Notes: a model not told the origin generated them from the letters alone. Shown: positions 1 through 8,975, counted from the first letter of the stretch. The stretch is DNA of 64,000 nucleotides from Comamonas suwonensis (GCF_012844455.2 NZ_JABBCQ020000016.1:1-64000), one strand, 5' to 3'. Numbers and translations: made by a program.

Positions 1-2
1 CG

Positions 3-59
3 GGCATTTTCCGGGGTGTGGACCGTGAGGCCAACCTGAGCGTTAAGTACTATTGGTAA
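3..59 (+). CDS. C-terminal end of an outer-membrane beta-barrel protein (partial)
   Basis: Only the last 18 codons lie in the window; they read GIFRGVDREANLSVKYYW and stop at TAA. Alternating polar and hydrophobic residues ending in an aromatic residue are the usual last strand of Gram-negative outer-membrane barrels, recognised by the BAM machinery. The GVDRE...L pattern recalls TonB-dependent receptors, but the fragment is too short to name a substrate. A good terminator follows at 173-205, consistent with the gene ending here. Confidence 0.55.
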   Translation, partial: GIFRGVDREANLSVKYYW

Positions 60-172
60 GCAAAAGTAGAGCCGGTGCCAAGGCTGATTTGGGGCGCAGT
101 CGGCACTCGCATCTGCGCCAGCGCTGATGTGCTGACAGCCTGCTGCCCAAAGTGTCAGCGCCGGCAAGCCTC

Positions 173-205
173 AAAGCCGGTTGATGCAAATCAGCTGGCT
201 TTTTT
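173..205 (+). terminator. Rho-independent terminator of the upstream outer-membrane gene
   Basis: An 11-bp stem (175-185 with 190-200, two G-U wobbles, GCAA loop) is followed by five T residues. It separates the truncated first gene from the SWIM-headed cluster. Between 206 and 431 I see no gene; that stretch should carry the promoter of the downstream cluster. A weak sigma70-like pair, TTGATA at 368 and TATCAA at 390, overlaps a degenerate copy of the Comamonadaceae AAGCTATCAAAAT repeat. Confidence 0.75.
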
Positions 206-431
206 GTGCTCCGGATTTTGATGCGTTTTCATCTGCGCGTTGCAACGGCAGTGATAGGCTGACGCATTTGGCGCAGCGCCAGGCCGTGAGCAGGCAAGCA
301 ACCGCCTCTTGCATCAGTCAGTGGCAAGGCGCTGTGGCCGATTTTTAGAATAATTTGCAGCTGGCCCTTGATATACAAGCGCATTAAGCTATCAAAATAG
401 ATGTGGCAACAGTTTGAGACGGGAGACTTGG

Positions 432-1844
432 GTGTCGCGTGTATTAGCAACGGAAGCAGAAGTTCTGGCCTTGTCGCCGGATGCCGCTTCGTCCAAAGCC
501 GCCAAAGGGCTGCAATCCATCAACAAATGGCCGACCACGGGCAGCAACGATGTTGCCGTCTGGGGCGAATGCCAGGGTAGTGGCAGCAAGCCCTATCAAA
601 CCCAGGTCGACCTCAGCGGCCCGGCCTTCAAGTGCAGCTGCCCCAGCCGCAAATTTCCCTGCAAGCATGGCTTGGCATTGATGCTGCTGCGTGCGGCAGC
701 TCAGGTGCCCGAAGGTGGTGAATCACCAGAATGGGTCAATGCCTGGCTGGGTGGCAGACAAGACAAGGCTGAGAAAAAAGAAGCCAAAGCGGCAGCCATT
801 GCCGCTGCGCCTCCGGCCGATCCTGAAGTCCTTGCCAAACAGCAGGCCAAGCGCGATGACAAGCGCTGGGACAAAGTCGCTGCCGGTATGCAGGAGCTGT
901 CGCTGTGGATGCAGGACATGGTGCGCACGGGCCTGGCCAATCAGTCCAGCGATGCGCAAGCCCGCCAGCACTGGAACACCATGGCTGCACGCATGGTCGA
1001 TGCGCAGGCGACTGGCATGTCAGCCCGCATTAAAGAGGCTTGGGACGTGGTGGATAGCCATCCCAACTGGGCGCGTGACTTGCTGGTGCAACTGGGGCAT
1101 TGGCAGTTGCTGGTCGACGCGGTCGAACGCCGCGAGTCGCTGAGCCCCGAAGTCAAAGCCGATGTCATGGCAGCGCTGGGCTGGCCCATGGACAAGGTCG
1201 AGGTGCAGGCGCTGGGCGAAACCATCAGCGACGACTGGCTGGTGGTCGGCTTGCGCATGCTGGAGCGTGAAGGCCGCCTGGTCGAACGCAGAGTCTGGTT
1301 GCAAGGTTTGCAGACCGGCCGCATGGCGTTGGTGCTGGACTATTCGCAAGGTGGGCGCGGCTTTGAAACCGCGTTGGTGCCGGGCTCCACCTATCGCAGC
1401 CGTTTGAGTTTTTATCCCGGCAACGCCCCGCTGCGGGCGATTGCCGCCAGCGGCGCGCAGGCATTGGCGCCTGCGGATGCCGCGCCGTTGACGCCAGCCG
1501 TCTTGGCCCAGCCCTTGCAGCGATTGAGCCAGCGCATTGCCGCCAATCCTTTGCAGTCCGTCCAGCCGTTGTGGTGCACGCAGGCACATTTGCTGTTTGC
1601 CGATGGGCAATGGCTGGTGGCCTGGCCGCAAGGCAAGGAGTCGCACGCTCCGGTTCCGGCCGTGATTGCGGATGAGCAAGCCTGGCATCTGCTGGCGCTG
1701 ACGGGCGGTGCGCCCATGGCCTTGTTTGGCGAATGGGAGCCGGGGCCGCAACTGGGTCGCTGGCGTTTGCTCAGCGCCTGGCAGACCGATGAATCAGGTC
1801 AGGTCCTGCGCAAGCTGTGGCAGAACCAGGGAGAAGTTTTATGA
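432..1844 (+). CDS. SWIM zinc-finger family protein
   Basis: First gene of a five-gene cluster. Near residues 65-80 it carries a SWIM zinc finger, FKCSCPSRKFPCKHG (CxC-x6-CxH), a metal-binding fold found in nucleic-acid and protein interaction partners. The rest is Ala/Leu/Gln/Trp-rich with no enzyme motif I recognise. I chose the GTG at 432 because GGGAG at 421-425 sits at ribosome-binding distance; an in-frame TTG at 414 lies upstream of that site. Its stop overlaps the next start (ATGA), so the two are translationally coupled. SWIM proteins beside a MoxR ATPase and a VWA protein recur in bacteria; the precise role is unknown. Confidence 0.85.
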   Translation: MSRVLATEAEVLALSPDAASSKAAKGLQSINKWPTTGSNDVAVWGECQGSGSKPYQTQVDLSGPAFKCSCPSRKFPCKHGLALMLLRAAAQVPEGGESPEWVNAWLGGRQDKAEKKEAKAAAIAAAPPADPEVLAKQQAKRDDKRWDKVAAGMQELSLWMQDMVRTGLANQSSDAQARQHWNTMAARMVDAQATGMSARIKEAWDVVDSHPNWARDLLVQLGHWQLLVDAVERRESLSPEVKADVMAALGWPMDKVEVQALGETISDDWLVVGLRMLEREGRLVERRVWLQGLQTGRMALVLDYSQGGRGFETALVPGSTYRSRLSFYPGNAPLRAIAASGAQALAPADAAPLTPAVLAQPLQRLSQRIAANPLQSVQPLWCTQAHLLFADGQWLVAWPQGKESHAPVPAVIADEQAWHLLALTGGAPMALFGEWEPGPQLGRWRLLSAWQTDESGQVLRKLWQNQGEVL

Positions 1845-3619
1845 GCAGCACCCATTTATGGGCGGCCTTGCAGCAGTCCAGCCTGGTCGGTGTCGATCGT
1901 TTGCCCGTGCCTGCGGCATTGCTTTCGGGTGCCGATGCCTCTCTGGCACCGACACGGCAAGCTTTGGAAAGTGCCCTGCAGCCGCCCGCGACATCGACCG
2001 CTGCGCAAGTGCTGCGGGCCAGTGCCGTGGCCGCTGTGCTGGAGCGTGCGGGCTGGACGCCCGGCGCGCAGATCAGACTGAGCCAGAGCCTGACGCTACC
2101 GGCCTTGCCTGCCGCAGAGTCGCGCCATGCACCGCAAAGCGTGCTGTTGCTGACCTTGATGAAGGATGTGCTGGAGCATGGCCCGCGAGACTTGCTGGCC
2201 CCCATGTTTCAGCGGCTGAATGAGGTCGGCATGCGCCTGTCGCATGAGTTGCTGGTGCCGGCCTTGAATGAAGGCCGCCAGTCTGTGGAGCTGCGCGCAT
2301 GGCTGACGCCGGTGCTGGGTGAGCGTGGCCGCTGGCTGGCCGCATTGAACCCGCAGTGGGCCTATGCCAGCGGTGTGCAGGAGACGGCGAACGCCGAGCA
2401 GATCTGGCAGGAAGGCTCTATCGATCAGCGCGTGGCCTTGCTGCGCGATGAGCGCGCGCACGATGCCAGCCAGGCGCGTACCCGGCTGGAAGGCAGCCTC
2501 AAAGAACTCAGCGCCAAAGAGCGTGCGCCCATGGTGATGGCGCTGGAAATCAGCCTTTCCATTCAGGATGAGCCGCTGCTGGAAAAACTGCTGACCGATC
2601 GCAGCAAGGAGGTGCGTGAAAGCGCCGCCCGTCTGCTGTCGCGTCTGCCGCAAAGCGCGCACAGCCAGCGCATTACCGCCTGGCTGCAAGCCATGCTGAG
2701 TCAGGGAAGTAAAGGCGAATGGCAGATCGAGCCGCCCGAAGAAGGCCACAAGGACTGGGAGCGCGATGGCATTGCGCTGCAGCCGCCGGCCTATATCAAG
2801 GGCGTGAAAGCCTGGTGGCTGCAGCAGATGGTGGAGCTGGCACCGCTGGACTTCTGGATGCAGCAGCTGGGCATGACGCCCGAGCAACTGTGGGAGTGGA
2901 GCCGCCGCAGCGACTGGAAGACGGCGCTGCGCCAGGGGTGGCTGGCGGCTTTGCGCGATCAGCCGGATGTGCGCTGGATTGATCTGCTGCAGACCATGGA
3001 CCGCGATGCGCGGGCCGAGTCCTTGCTGCCCGCCATGCTCAACCAGCTCAGTCCCGAGCAGCGCGAAGCCTATTGGCTGCGCCAGTTGCAGCAGGCCAAG
3101 GGCACGCTGATTGACCGCATCAACACGCTGGAAGGCGGCATGCCGGTGGTCGGCGAGTTTTCACTGCCCATGTCCGAGCGCGTGATGGACGAGCTGGACA
3201 AGGCTTTGGGCGGCAAGCAGGCCACAGGCAGCTGGCATAGCTGGCAGGCCGATCAGGCCATTCTGGTCTGCGCCCGCCGCTTGCATGCGGCGGTGTTGCC
3301 GCGCTTTGCAAAGCTCTGGCGCCAGTCTGTGCCAGCTCCTGAACCCAGGCTGGAAGTGGCTGAAGATTCCGAATCGGCCTCGGCCACTGAAACCGCGGTG
3401 ATGCCGCGGCTGACCCAGCTGTGGCGCAAACTGGTCTCCAAGACCGATGCCGTGGTGGAAGAGGCCACAGCCGCTGTCGTGGTCAGCACTCTTACGCCAG
3501 AGCAGCAAGCCAGACTGGACCGCGCTCGCCTGCGTCCCTGGGATGACGCGCAGGTGCTGGCGCAACTGAACCGCATTGTCGATCTGCGCATGGCATTGCA
3601 TGCCGAGCTGCGCAGCTGA
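1841..3619 (+). CDS. DUF5691 family protein
   Basis: A cytoplasmic protein of about 592 residues with no signal peptide or membrane segment. It is Leu/Ala/Trp/Gln-rich and helical, with a stretch around residues 240-285 (LEKLLTDRSKEVRESAARLL) resembling a HEAT-type repeat. I assign it to DUF5691 from its position between the SWIM and MoxR genes and its length. The ATG at 1841 overlaps the preceding TGA and has GGGAG at 1830-1834; the open frame upstream lies inside the SWIM gene. It probably acts as a scaffold or substrate adaptor for the ATPase, which is inference from context only. Confidence 0.75.
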   Translation: MSSTHLWAALQQSSLVGVDRLPVPAALLSGADASLAPTRQALESALQPPATSTAAQVLRASAVAAVLERAGWTPGAQIRLSQSLTLPALPAAESRHAPQSVLLLTLMKDVLEHGPRDLLAPMFQRLNEVGMRLSHELLVPALNEGRQSVELRAWLTPVLGERGRWLAALNPQWAYASGVQETANAEQIWQEGSIDQRVALLRDERAHDASQARTRLEGSLKELSAKERAPMVMALEISLSIQDEPLLEKLLTDRSKEVRESAARLLSRLPQSAHSQRITAWLQAMLSQGSKGEWQIEPPEEGHKDWERDGIALQPPAYIKGVKAWWLQQMVELAPLDFWMQQLGMTPEQLWEWSRRSDWKTALRQGWLAALRDQPDVRWIDLLQTMDRDARAESLLPAMLNQLSPEQREAYWLRQLQQAKGTLIDRINTLEGGMPVVGEFSLPMSERVMDELDKALGGKQATGSWHSWQADQAILVCARRLHAAVLPRFAKLWRQSVPAPEPRLEVAEDSESASATETAVMPRLTQLWRKLVSKTDAVVEEATAAVVVSTLTPEQQARLDRARLRPWDDAQVLAQLNRIVDLRMALHAELRS

Positions 3620-3653
3620 TCCCCATTTTCTGAATTCATACCGGAAGCACATC

Positions 3654-4736
3654 ATGAGCCAAGTACTACGTCAGCACGCCGAGACGCAATTTGCCGAAGA
3701 ACTCGATGCCCTGCAAAAAGTGGACGACCGCGCGCGTCCACAGAACTGGAAGCTCTCGCCCTGGGCCGTGCTGCAGTACCTCATGGGCGGCAAGCTGAGC
3801 AACGGCTTCGAGGTCAGCCCCAAATACATTGGCAGCCCGCGCCTGATGGAGATTGCGGTCTCCACCCTGGCCACCGACCGCGCTCTGCTGCTGTACGGCG
3901 TGCCGGGCACGGCCAAGTCCTGGGTGTCCGAGCATCTGTCGGCTGCCGTCAGCGGTGATTCGACCATGCTGATCCAGGGCACGGCAGGTACCAGCGAAGA
4001 GCAGCTGCGCTACGGCTGGAACTATGCCCAACTGCTGGCCCACGGCCCATCCGACAAGGCGCTGATCCCCAGCCCGCTGGTTCACGCCATGAAGCTGGGC
4101 AAGATTGCCCGCATCGAAGAGCTGACCCGCATCCCCGCCGATGTGCAGGACACCTTGATCACCGTGCTGTCTGAAAAGACCCTGCCCATTCCTGAACTCA
4201 GCAGCGAAGTGCAGGCCGTGCAGGGCTTTTCGGTCATCGCCACGGCCAACAACCGCGACAAGGGCGTGAACGAACTCTCCAGCGCCCTCAAGCGCCGTTT
4301 CAACACCGTGGTGTTGCCCGTGCCTGCGTCGCAAGATGCAGAAGTGCAGATCGTCACCAAGCGCGTGGCCGAACAAAGCCGCGCCCTGCAACTGCCTGCC
4401 GAGCCGCCCGCGCTGCAGGAAGTGCGCCGCGTGGTGCAAATCTTCCGCGAGCTGCGCAACGGCCAGACCGAAGACGGCAAGACCGTGCGCGTGAAGTCGC
4501 CCAGCTCCACGCTGTCTACGGCTGAGGCCATCTCGGTCATCAACAGCGGCATGGCACTGGCTGGCCACTTTGGCGATGGCGTGCTGCGCGCAGGCGATGT
4601 GGCCTCGGGCCTGTTGGGTGCTGTCATCAAAGACCCGGTGCAGGACACCGTGGTGTGGAAGGAGTATCTGGAAACCGTGGTCAAGGAACGCAGTGAGTGG
4701 AAGGATCTATATCGAGCCTGCCGCGAACAGCTGTGA
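3654..4736 (+). CDS. MoxR-type AAA+ ATPase
   Basis: A 360-residue AAA+ ATPase. Walker A is GVPGTAKS (residues 82-89). The Walker B/DE-box region is ARIEEL, followed by TRIPADVQDTLITVL as in MoxR proteins; sensor 1 is VIATANNRD and the arginine finger lies in SALKRRFN. MoxR ATPases usually remodel or activate targets with VWA-domain partners, and a VWA gene lies two genes downstream. It starts 34 bases after the DUF5691 stop. The ATG at 3654 is preferred over the open frame upstream, which lies inside the previous gene. A 169-base spacer with two hairpins separates it from the DUF5682 gene. Confidence 0.92.
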   Translation: MSQVLRQHAETQFAEELDALQKVDDRARPQNWKLSPWAVLQYLMGGKLSNGFEVSPKYIGSPRLMEIAVSTLATDRALLLYGVPGTAKSWVSEHLSAAVSGDSTMLIQGTAGTSEEQLRYGWNYAQLLAHGPSDKALIPSPLVHAMKLGKIARIEELTRIPADVQDTLITVLSEKTLPIPELSSEVQAVQGFSVIATANNRDKGVNELSSALKRRFNTVVLPVPASQDAEVQIVTKRVAEQSRALQLPAEPPALQEVRRVVQIFRELRNGQTEDGKTVRVKSPSSTLSTAEAISVINSGMALAGHFGDGVLRAGDVASGLLGAVIKDPVQDTVVWKEYLETVVKERSEWKDLYRACREQL

Positions 4737-4785
4737 GGTCTGTGAGCGACTAATACAGCTCTTGATACTTCGTTGCCTCACCTCG

Positions 4786-4847
4786 CCGTAGCGCTGCTAC
4801 GGTATTCGGTGATGACGTCTCGTCTCAAACGCCCATCTGCGATGGGC
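4786..4847. repeat. Two perfect hairpins between the MoxR and DUF5682 genes
   Basis: The 169-base gap 4737-4905 holds two perfect inverted repeats: CCGTAGC/GCTACGG (4786-4802, 3-base loop) and GCCCATC/GATGGGC (4831-4847, 3-base loop). Neither is followed by a T-run, so a simple terminator is unlikely. The element may be a dispersed intergenic repeat, an RNA-processing site or a stability element that tunes expression of the last two genes. No ORF with a plausible start is seen here. Confidence 0.6.
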
Positions 4848-4905
4848 TGAGCTGTCTTAGCCGCTTGAAGTTGGTTAATTTTTCCCTTCACAGTCCGACA
4901 AGCCC

Positions 4906-7497
4906 ATGGCCACTTCCGCTGATTTGATTCATTTTTTTGGCATACGCCATCACGGCCCAGGCTGCGCGCGCAGCCTGCTGCAGGCACTTGAAGCTTTGCA
5001 GCCCGACTGCTTGCTGGTGGAGGGCCCACCTGAGGGCGAGTCGCTGCTGCCCATGCTGCAAAGCGCCGAGCTGCGCCCGCCCGTGGCCATGCTGGTCTAT
5101 ATGCAGGACACACCCAGTCAGGCGGCGTTTTATCCGTTTGCGGAGTTCTCGCCCGAATGGCAGGCGCTGCAATGGGCCAGTCGCAACAGCGTTGTCACGC
5201 GCTTTATAGACCTGCCCCAGACCCATGCCATGGCTATTGAGCTGGCGCGGCGCGAAGCCTTGAAACTGGCGGCGGACGCGGAGGACGATGCTGCGCAAGC
5301 GGGTGAGCTGGCAGTGGAAGAGTCGCCTGAAGATACAGCGCTTGAAGATGCCGGTGCCGAGGATGCATCAGATGCAGAAGCAGAATCCATCGATGCAGAA
5401 GTCGCAGCCGAACTGCCTGTCGAGATTCACCGTGATCCGCTGGACTGGCTGGCCCAGGCCGCTGGTTTTGAAGATGGTGAAACCTGGTGGAACCGGCTGG
5501 TCGAAGAGCGCGGCGACAGCGAATCGCTGTTTGAATCGATCAACGAAGCCATGACCGCCGTGCGCAGCGAGCTGGCCAAGGATGGTGAGCACTGGCGTGG
5601 CGAAGCCTATGTGCAGCGCGAGGCATTGCGCGAAGCCCATATGCGCCAGTGCATTCGCGAGGCCACCAAGGCGGGTTACCAGCGCATTGCAGTCGTTTGC
5701 GGTGCATGGCATGTACCCGCGCTGCAGCAAAGCGTCACGGCCAAGGCCGATGCAGCCCTGCTCAAGGGCTTGCCCAAGGCCAAGGTGCAGGCCACCTGGG
5801 CACCGTGGACATACCGCAATCTGGCCAGCCGCAGCGGCTATGGTGCGGGCGTGACCTCGCCGGGCTGGTACGAGCATTTGTGGCGCTGTTATCAGGCAGA
5901 TATTGAATCAAAAAAGGTCGTGATCCAGGATGAGGAAGCGCTGCCAGCTATCAAAAATAGAGCAAATGGCGGAGTAACTCCCGCCATACTGCGCACCGCT
6001 GGCTGGCTGACGCGTGTAGCCCATTTGCTGCGTGAGAAAGACCTGGACTGCTCCAGCGCCCACATCATTGAAGCTACGCGCTTGGCCGAAAGTCTGGCCG
6101 CGCTGCGGGGTCAGCCAACGCCGGGGCTGGAGGAAATCAATGAATCCATCGTCACCGTCATCTGCATGGGCGAGAACGCGCCGCTGCAGCTGATAGAGGA
6201 TGAACTGACCGTGGGCCATGTGCTGGGCGGCGTGCCCGCCGATGTGCCTCAGGTGCCGCTGCAGCGGGATATGGAGCAGCAGCAAAAGTCGCTGCGCATG
6301 AAGCCCGAAGCCGCAAGCAAGCTGCTGGCGCTGGACCTGCGCAAAGACATTGATCTGGCGCGCAGCCACTTCTTGCACCGCTTGCGCTTGCTGGGCATTG
6401 ACTGGGGCACGCGCGCACAAGACGCGCAGCGCAATCGCGGCACCTTCCGTGAAAGCTGGCAGCTGCAGTGGGAGCCTGAGCTGGCCGTACGCATCATTGA
6501 AGCCAGTGTGCATGGCGCTACGGTGGCGCAGGCCGCGACGGCCAAGCTGCGTGCCAGTCTCAAGCCCGACACGGCGCTGCCTGAGATTGCCCAGGCGATT
6601 GACGACGCGCTGCTGGCCAATTTGCCCCAGCTGGTGGAAGCCCTGATTGAAACCTTGGCCGAGCGCGCCGCCACCACGGGCGATGTGGCCCAGCTGCTGC
6701 AGGCTCTGCCGCCGCTGGCCAATGTGTACCGCTATGGCAGCGTGCGCCAGACGGATACCGCTTTGCTGGCCACGGTGATTGATTCACTCATCGTGCGCGC
6801 CTCTATCGGCCTGCCCGTGGCCTGCATGGCCATGGATGACGATGCAGCGGCAGCCATGAAGGCCAAGGTGCTGGCCGCGCACGATGCCTTGCGTTTGCGC
6901 GGAACGGATGGCAAAGCGCAAGAAGCCGTGGACGCCTGGCGGGCCGCCCTGCGCAGTCTGGCCATGGGCGATGCGGCTGCCGCCTTGCTGCGCGGAATGG
7001 CCTGCCGTCTGTTGCTGGATGAGCATTTGCTGGAAAGCACCGAGGTGGTGCAGCAGTTCAACCGCAATCTGTCGCTGGGCGCTGCACCCATGGATGTGGC
7101 AGCCTGGCTGGATGGCTTTTTGAACCAGCAGGCGCTGGTGCTGCTGCACGACGAATCCATCTGGGGAGCGATTGATGCCTGGCTCAGCGGGCTTGGCGAA
7201 GTGCAATTTGCACAGATTTTGCCGCTGGTGCGCCGCAGCTTTGCCAATTTCAGCAAGCATGAGCGGCAAAGCCTGGGCGAGAAGGCCAAGCGGGTGCCTG
7301 TTTCAGGCTCGGGCGTGGCTGCACCGCTAGCAAGTAATGCCAGCGATGCAGGCGATGCTCCATGGGATGAGCAACGCGCTGCGTTGGCGCTGCCTGTGCT
7401 CAACGCACTTTTGGGTCTTAATCTGCCGCCGGCGCTTATAGATAAAGCACTGGTAGCTACTAATTTTGATGCGTCTTCTGCCAAGGTGTCACGATGA
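4906..7497 (+). CDS. DUF5682 family protein with TraB/TIKI-like motifs
   Basis: A large cytoplasmic protein of 863 residues. Three motifs are spaced as in the TraB/TIKI/EreA/ChaN superfamily: FFGIRHHGPG (residues 10-19), LLVEGPPEGE (about 36-45) and VVCGAWHVPAL with H269, the last very like the GxGHVPG motif of TraB. An acidic low-complexity stretch occupies about residues 120-170. The C-terminal half is helical. Two places (residues about 333-352 and the C-terminal 15) are encoded by copies of an intergenic repeat. The stop overlaps the VWA start (ATGA). The family assignment rests on these motifs and context; enzymatic activity is inference. Confidence 0.82.
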   Translation: MATSADLIHFFGIRHHGPGCARSLLQALEALQPDCLLVEGPPEGESLLPMLQSAELRPPVAMLVYMQDTPSQAAFYPFAEFSPEWQALQWASRNSVVTRFIDLPQTHAMAIELARREALKLAADAEDDAAQAGELAVEESPEDTALEDAGAEDASDAEAESIDAEVAAELPVEIHRDPLDWLAQAAGFEDGETWWNRLVEERGDSESLFESINEAMTAVRSELAKDGEHWRGEAYVQREALREAHMRQCIREATKAGYQRIAVVCGAWHVPALQQSVTAKADAALLKGLPKAKVQATWAPWTYRNLASRSGYGAGVTSPGWYEHLWRCYQADIESKKVVIQDEEALPAIKNRANGGVTPAILRTAGWLTRVAHLLREKDLDCSSAHIIEATRLAESLAALRGQPTPGLEEINESIVTVICMGENAPLQLIEDELTVGHVLGGVPADVPQVPLQRDMEQQQKSLRMKPEAASKLLALDLRKDIDLARSHFLHRLRLLGIDWGTRAQDAQRNRGTFRESWQLQWEPELAVRIIEASVHGATVAQAATAKLRASLKPDTALPEIAQAIDDALLANLPQLVEALIETLAERAATTGDVAQLLQALPPLANVYRYGSVRQTDTALLATVIDSLIVRASIGLPVACMAMDDDAAAAMKAKVLAAHDALRLRGTDGKAQEAVDAWRAALRSLAMGDAAAALLRGMACRLLLDEHLLESTEVVQQFNRNLSLGAAPMDVAAWLDGFLNQQALVLLHDESIWGAIDAWLSGLGEVQFAQILPLVRRSFANFSKHERQSLGEKAKRVPVSGSGVAAPLASNASDAGDAPWDEQRAALALPVLNALLGLNLPPALIDKALVATNFDASSAKVSR

Positions 7498-8726
7498 ACC
7501 AGATAGCCAATACCGATATCGACACCGACGCTGACAGCGACACCGACGCACTTCAAGAGGTCACCGAAGAATTTCAGCCCACCAGTCGTTTGCAGCGCTG
7601 GCGCATGGTACTGGGCAGCCCGGCCGATGCCAGTTGCGGCGGCGTGACGGGCCGCTTGCAGGAAATGGACCAGACGCTGGCTGCCTTGTATGAGGAAGAC
7701 AGCAAGCTCTCATCCCGCAAGGGCGGGCGCGGCAATTCATCGCCGTCCGTCTCGCGCTGGCTGGGTGATATCCGCAAGTACTTTCCCAGTCAGGTGGTGC
7801 AGGTCATGCAGCGCGATGCCATGGAGCGCCTGAACCTGCGCGAGTTGCTGCTGCAGCCCGAGATGCTGGAGAACGTGCAGCCCGATGTGCATCTGGTGGC
7901 CGATCTGATCTCGCTGGGCTCGGTCATTCCGCAAAACACCAAGGCCACGGCCCGGCTGGTGGTGCGCAAGGTGGTCGATGCGCTGATGAAAAAGCTGGAA
8001 GAACCCATGCGCAGCGCCGTGGCAGGTGCGCTGGACCGCAGCCAGCGCAATCGCCGCCCGCGCCATGCCGAGATTGACTGGAACCGCACGATTCGCGCCA
8101 ATCTGCGCCACTGGCAGCCCGATTACCAGACCATCGTTCCCGAGACGCTGATTGGCTACGGCCGCAAGGCGCGTCGTCCGCAGCGCGAGGTGATTTTGTG
8201 CATTGACCAAAGCGGCTCCATGGCCAACTCGGTGGTCTACTCCAGCATCTTTGGCGCGGTGATGGCCAGTCTGCCCGCCGTGGCGACCAAGCTGGTGGTG
8301 TTTGATACAGCGGTGGTTGATCTGACGGAAAAGCTGGATGACCCGGTGGATGTGCTGTTTGGTGTGCAGCTGGGTGGCGGCACGGACATCAACGGTGCGG
8401 TCGGTTACTGCCAGGGCATCATTAGCGAGCCGCGCAACAGCATTCTGGTGCTGATCTCTGACTTGTATGAAGGGGGTGTGGAGTCCGGCCTGCTGCGCCG
8501 GGCCAATGAGCTGGTGGAGTCTGGCGTGCAGTTCATCACGCTGCTGGCGCTCAGCGATGAGGGTGCGCCGGCCTATGACGCCGATCTGGCGGCCAAACTG
8601 GCTGCCTTGGGTGTGCCATCGTTTGCTTGCACGCCAGATGCCTTCCCGCAACTGATGGCTGCCGCCATTCGCCGCGACGATGTGGCGGCCTGGGCGGCGA
8701 CACAGGGCTTCAAGACCAGCAAATAA
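7494..8726 (+). CDS. VWA domain-containing protein, partner of the MoxR ATPase
   Basis: A 410-residue protein. Residues 1-225 are variable, with an Asp-rich start and basic stretches. A von Willebrand A domain follows with an intact MIDAS: D238-Q-S240-G-S242, then the GGGTDI threonine motif and the ISDLYEGG strand. There is no signal peptide or membrane helix, so it is a cytoplasmic VWA of the type that pairs with MoxR ATPases. It starts inside the DUF5682 stop codon and ends at a strong terminator, making it the last gene of the cluster. By analogy with RavA-ViaA and the CbbQ-CbbO pair it may select targets for the ATPase; this is inferred. Confidence 0.9.
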   Translation: MNQIANTDIDTDADSDTDALQEVTEEFQPTSRLQRWRMVLGSPADASCGGVTGRLQEMDQTLAALYEEDSKLSSRKGGRGNSSPSVSRWLGDIRKYFPSQVVQVMQRDAMERLNLRELLLQPEMLENVQPDVHLVADLISLGSVIPQNTKATARLVVRKVVDALMKKLEEPMRSAVAGALDRSQRNRRPRHAEIDWNRTIRANLRHWQPDYQTIVPETLIGYGRKARRPQREVILCIDQSGSMANSVVYSSIFGAVMASLPAVATKLVVFDTAVVDLTEKLDDPVDVLFGVQLGGGTDINGAVGYCQGIISEPRNSILVLISDLYEGGVESGLLRRANELVESGVQFITLLALSDEGAPAYDADLAAKLAALGVPSFACTPDAFPQLMAAAIRRDDVAAWAATQGFKTSK

Positions 8727-8754
8727 AAAACAGCCTGCAGTGGCAGGCTGTTTT
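8727..8754. terminator. Bidirectional terminator between the VWA gene and the convergent small gene
   Basis: A perfect 12-bp stem (8727-8738 with 8743-8754, loop AGTG) has A-tract and T-tract arms, so it works in both directions. It begins right after the VWA stop and lies 11 bases from the end of the minus-strand gene. Confidence 0.9.
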
Positions 8755-8765
8755 GATGGGCTGGC

Positions 8766-8975
8766 TTAGTCCGCCAGAACCACGCCCAGCTTGGCCAGTT
8801 TGTTGGCCAGCACATCGCGTCGGCGAGCCGCTTTGTTGGCTGTTTCGGTCACGGTGGCGATGGTGCGCGGGCCTTTGCCAGCAGAGGCCTTGATCAGCTC
8901 CGCCTTCTTGGCGGCTTCCGCCGCGACTTTTCGGTAGCTGGCGATCAGCTCGGCGTGTGCAATAGGTTGGGTCAC
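8766..8975 (-). CDS. Small basic hypothetical protein
   Basis: A 69-residue Ala/Lys-rich helical protein (begins VTQPIAHAELIASY, ends KLAKLGVVLAD). I chose the GTG at 8975 because GGAC lies just upstream; a TTG at 9014 would add 13 residues with no ribosome-binding site. No domain recognised. The many Lys/Arg-Ala helices would fit a small nucleic-acid-associated protein, but that is a guess. It converges on the VWA gene across a shared terminator. Confidence 0.6.
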   Translation of the reverse strand: MTQPIAHAELIASYRKVAAEAAKKAELIKASAGKGPRTIATVTETANKAARRRDVLANKLAKLGVVLAD

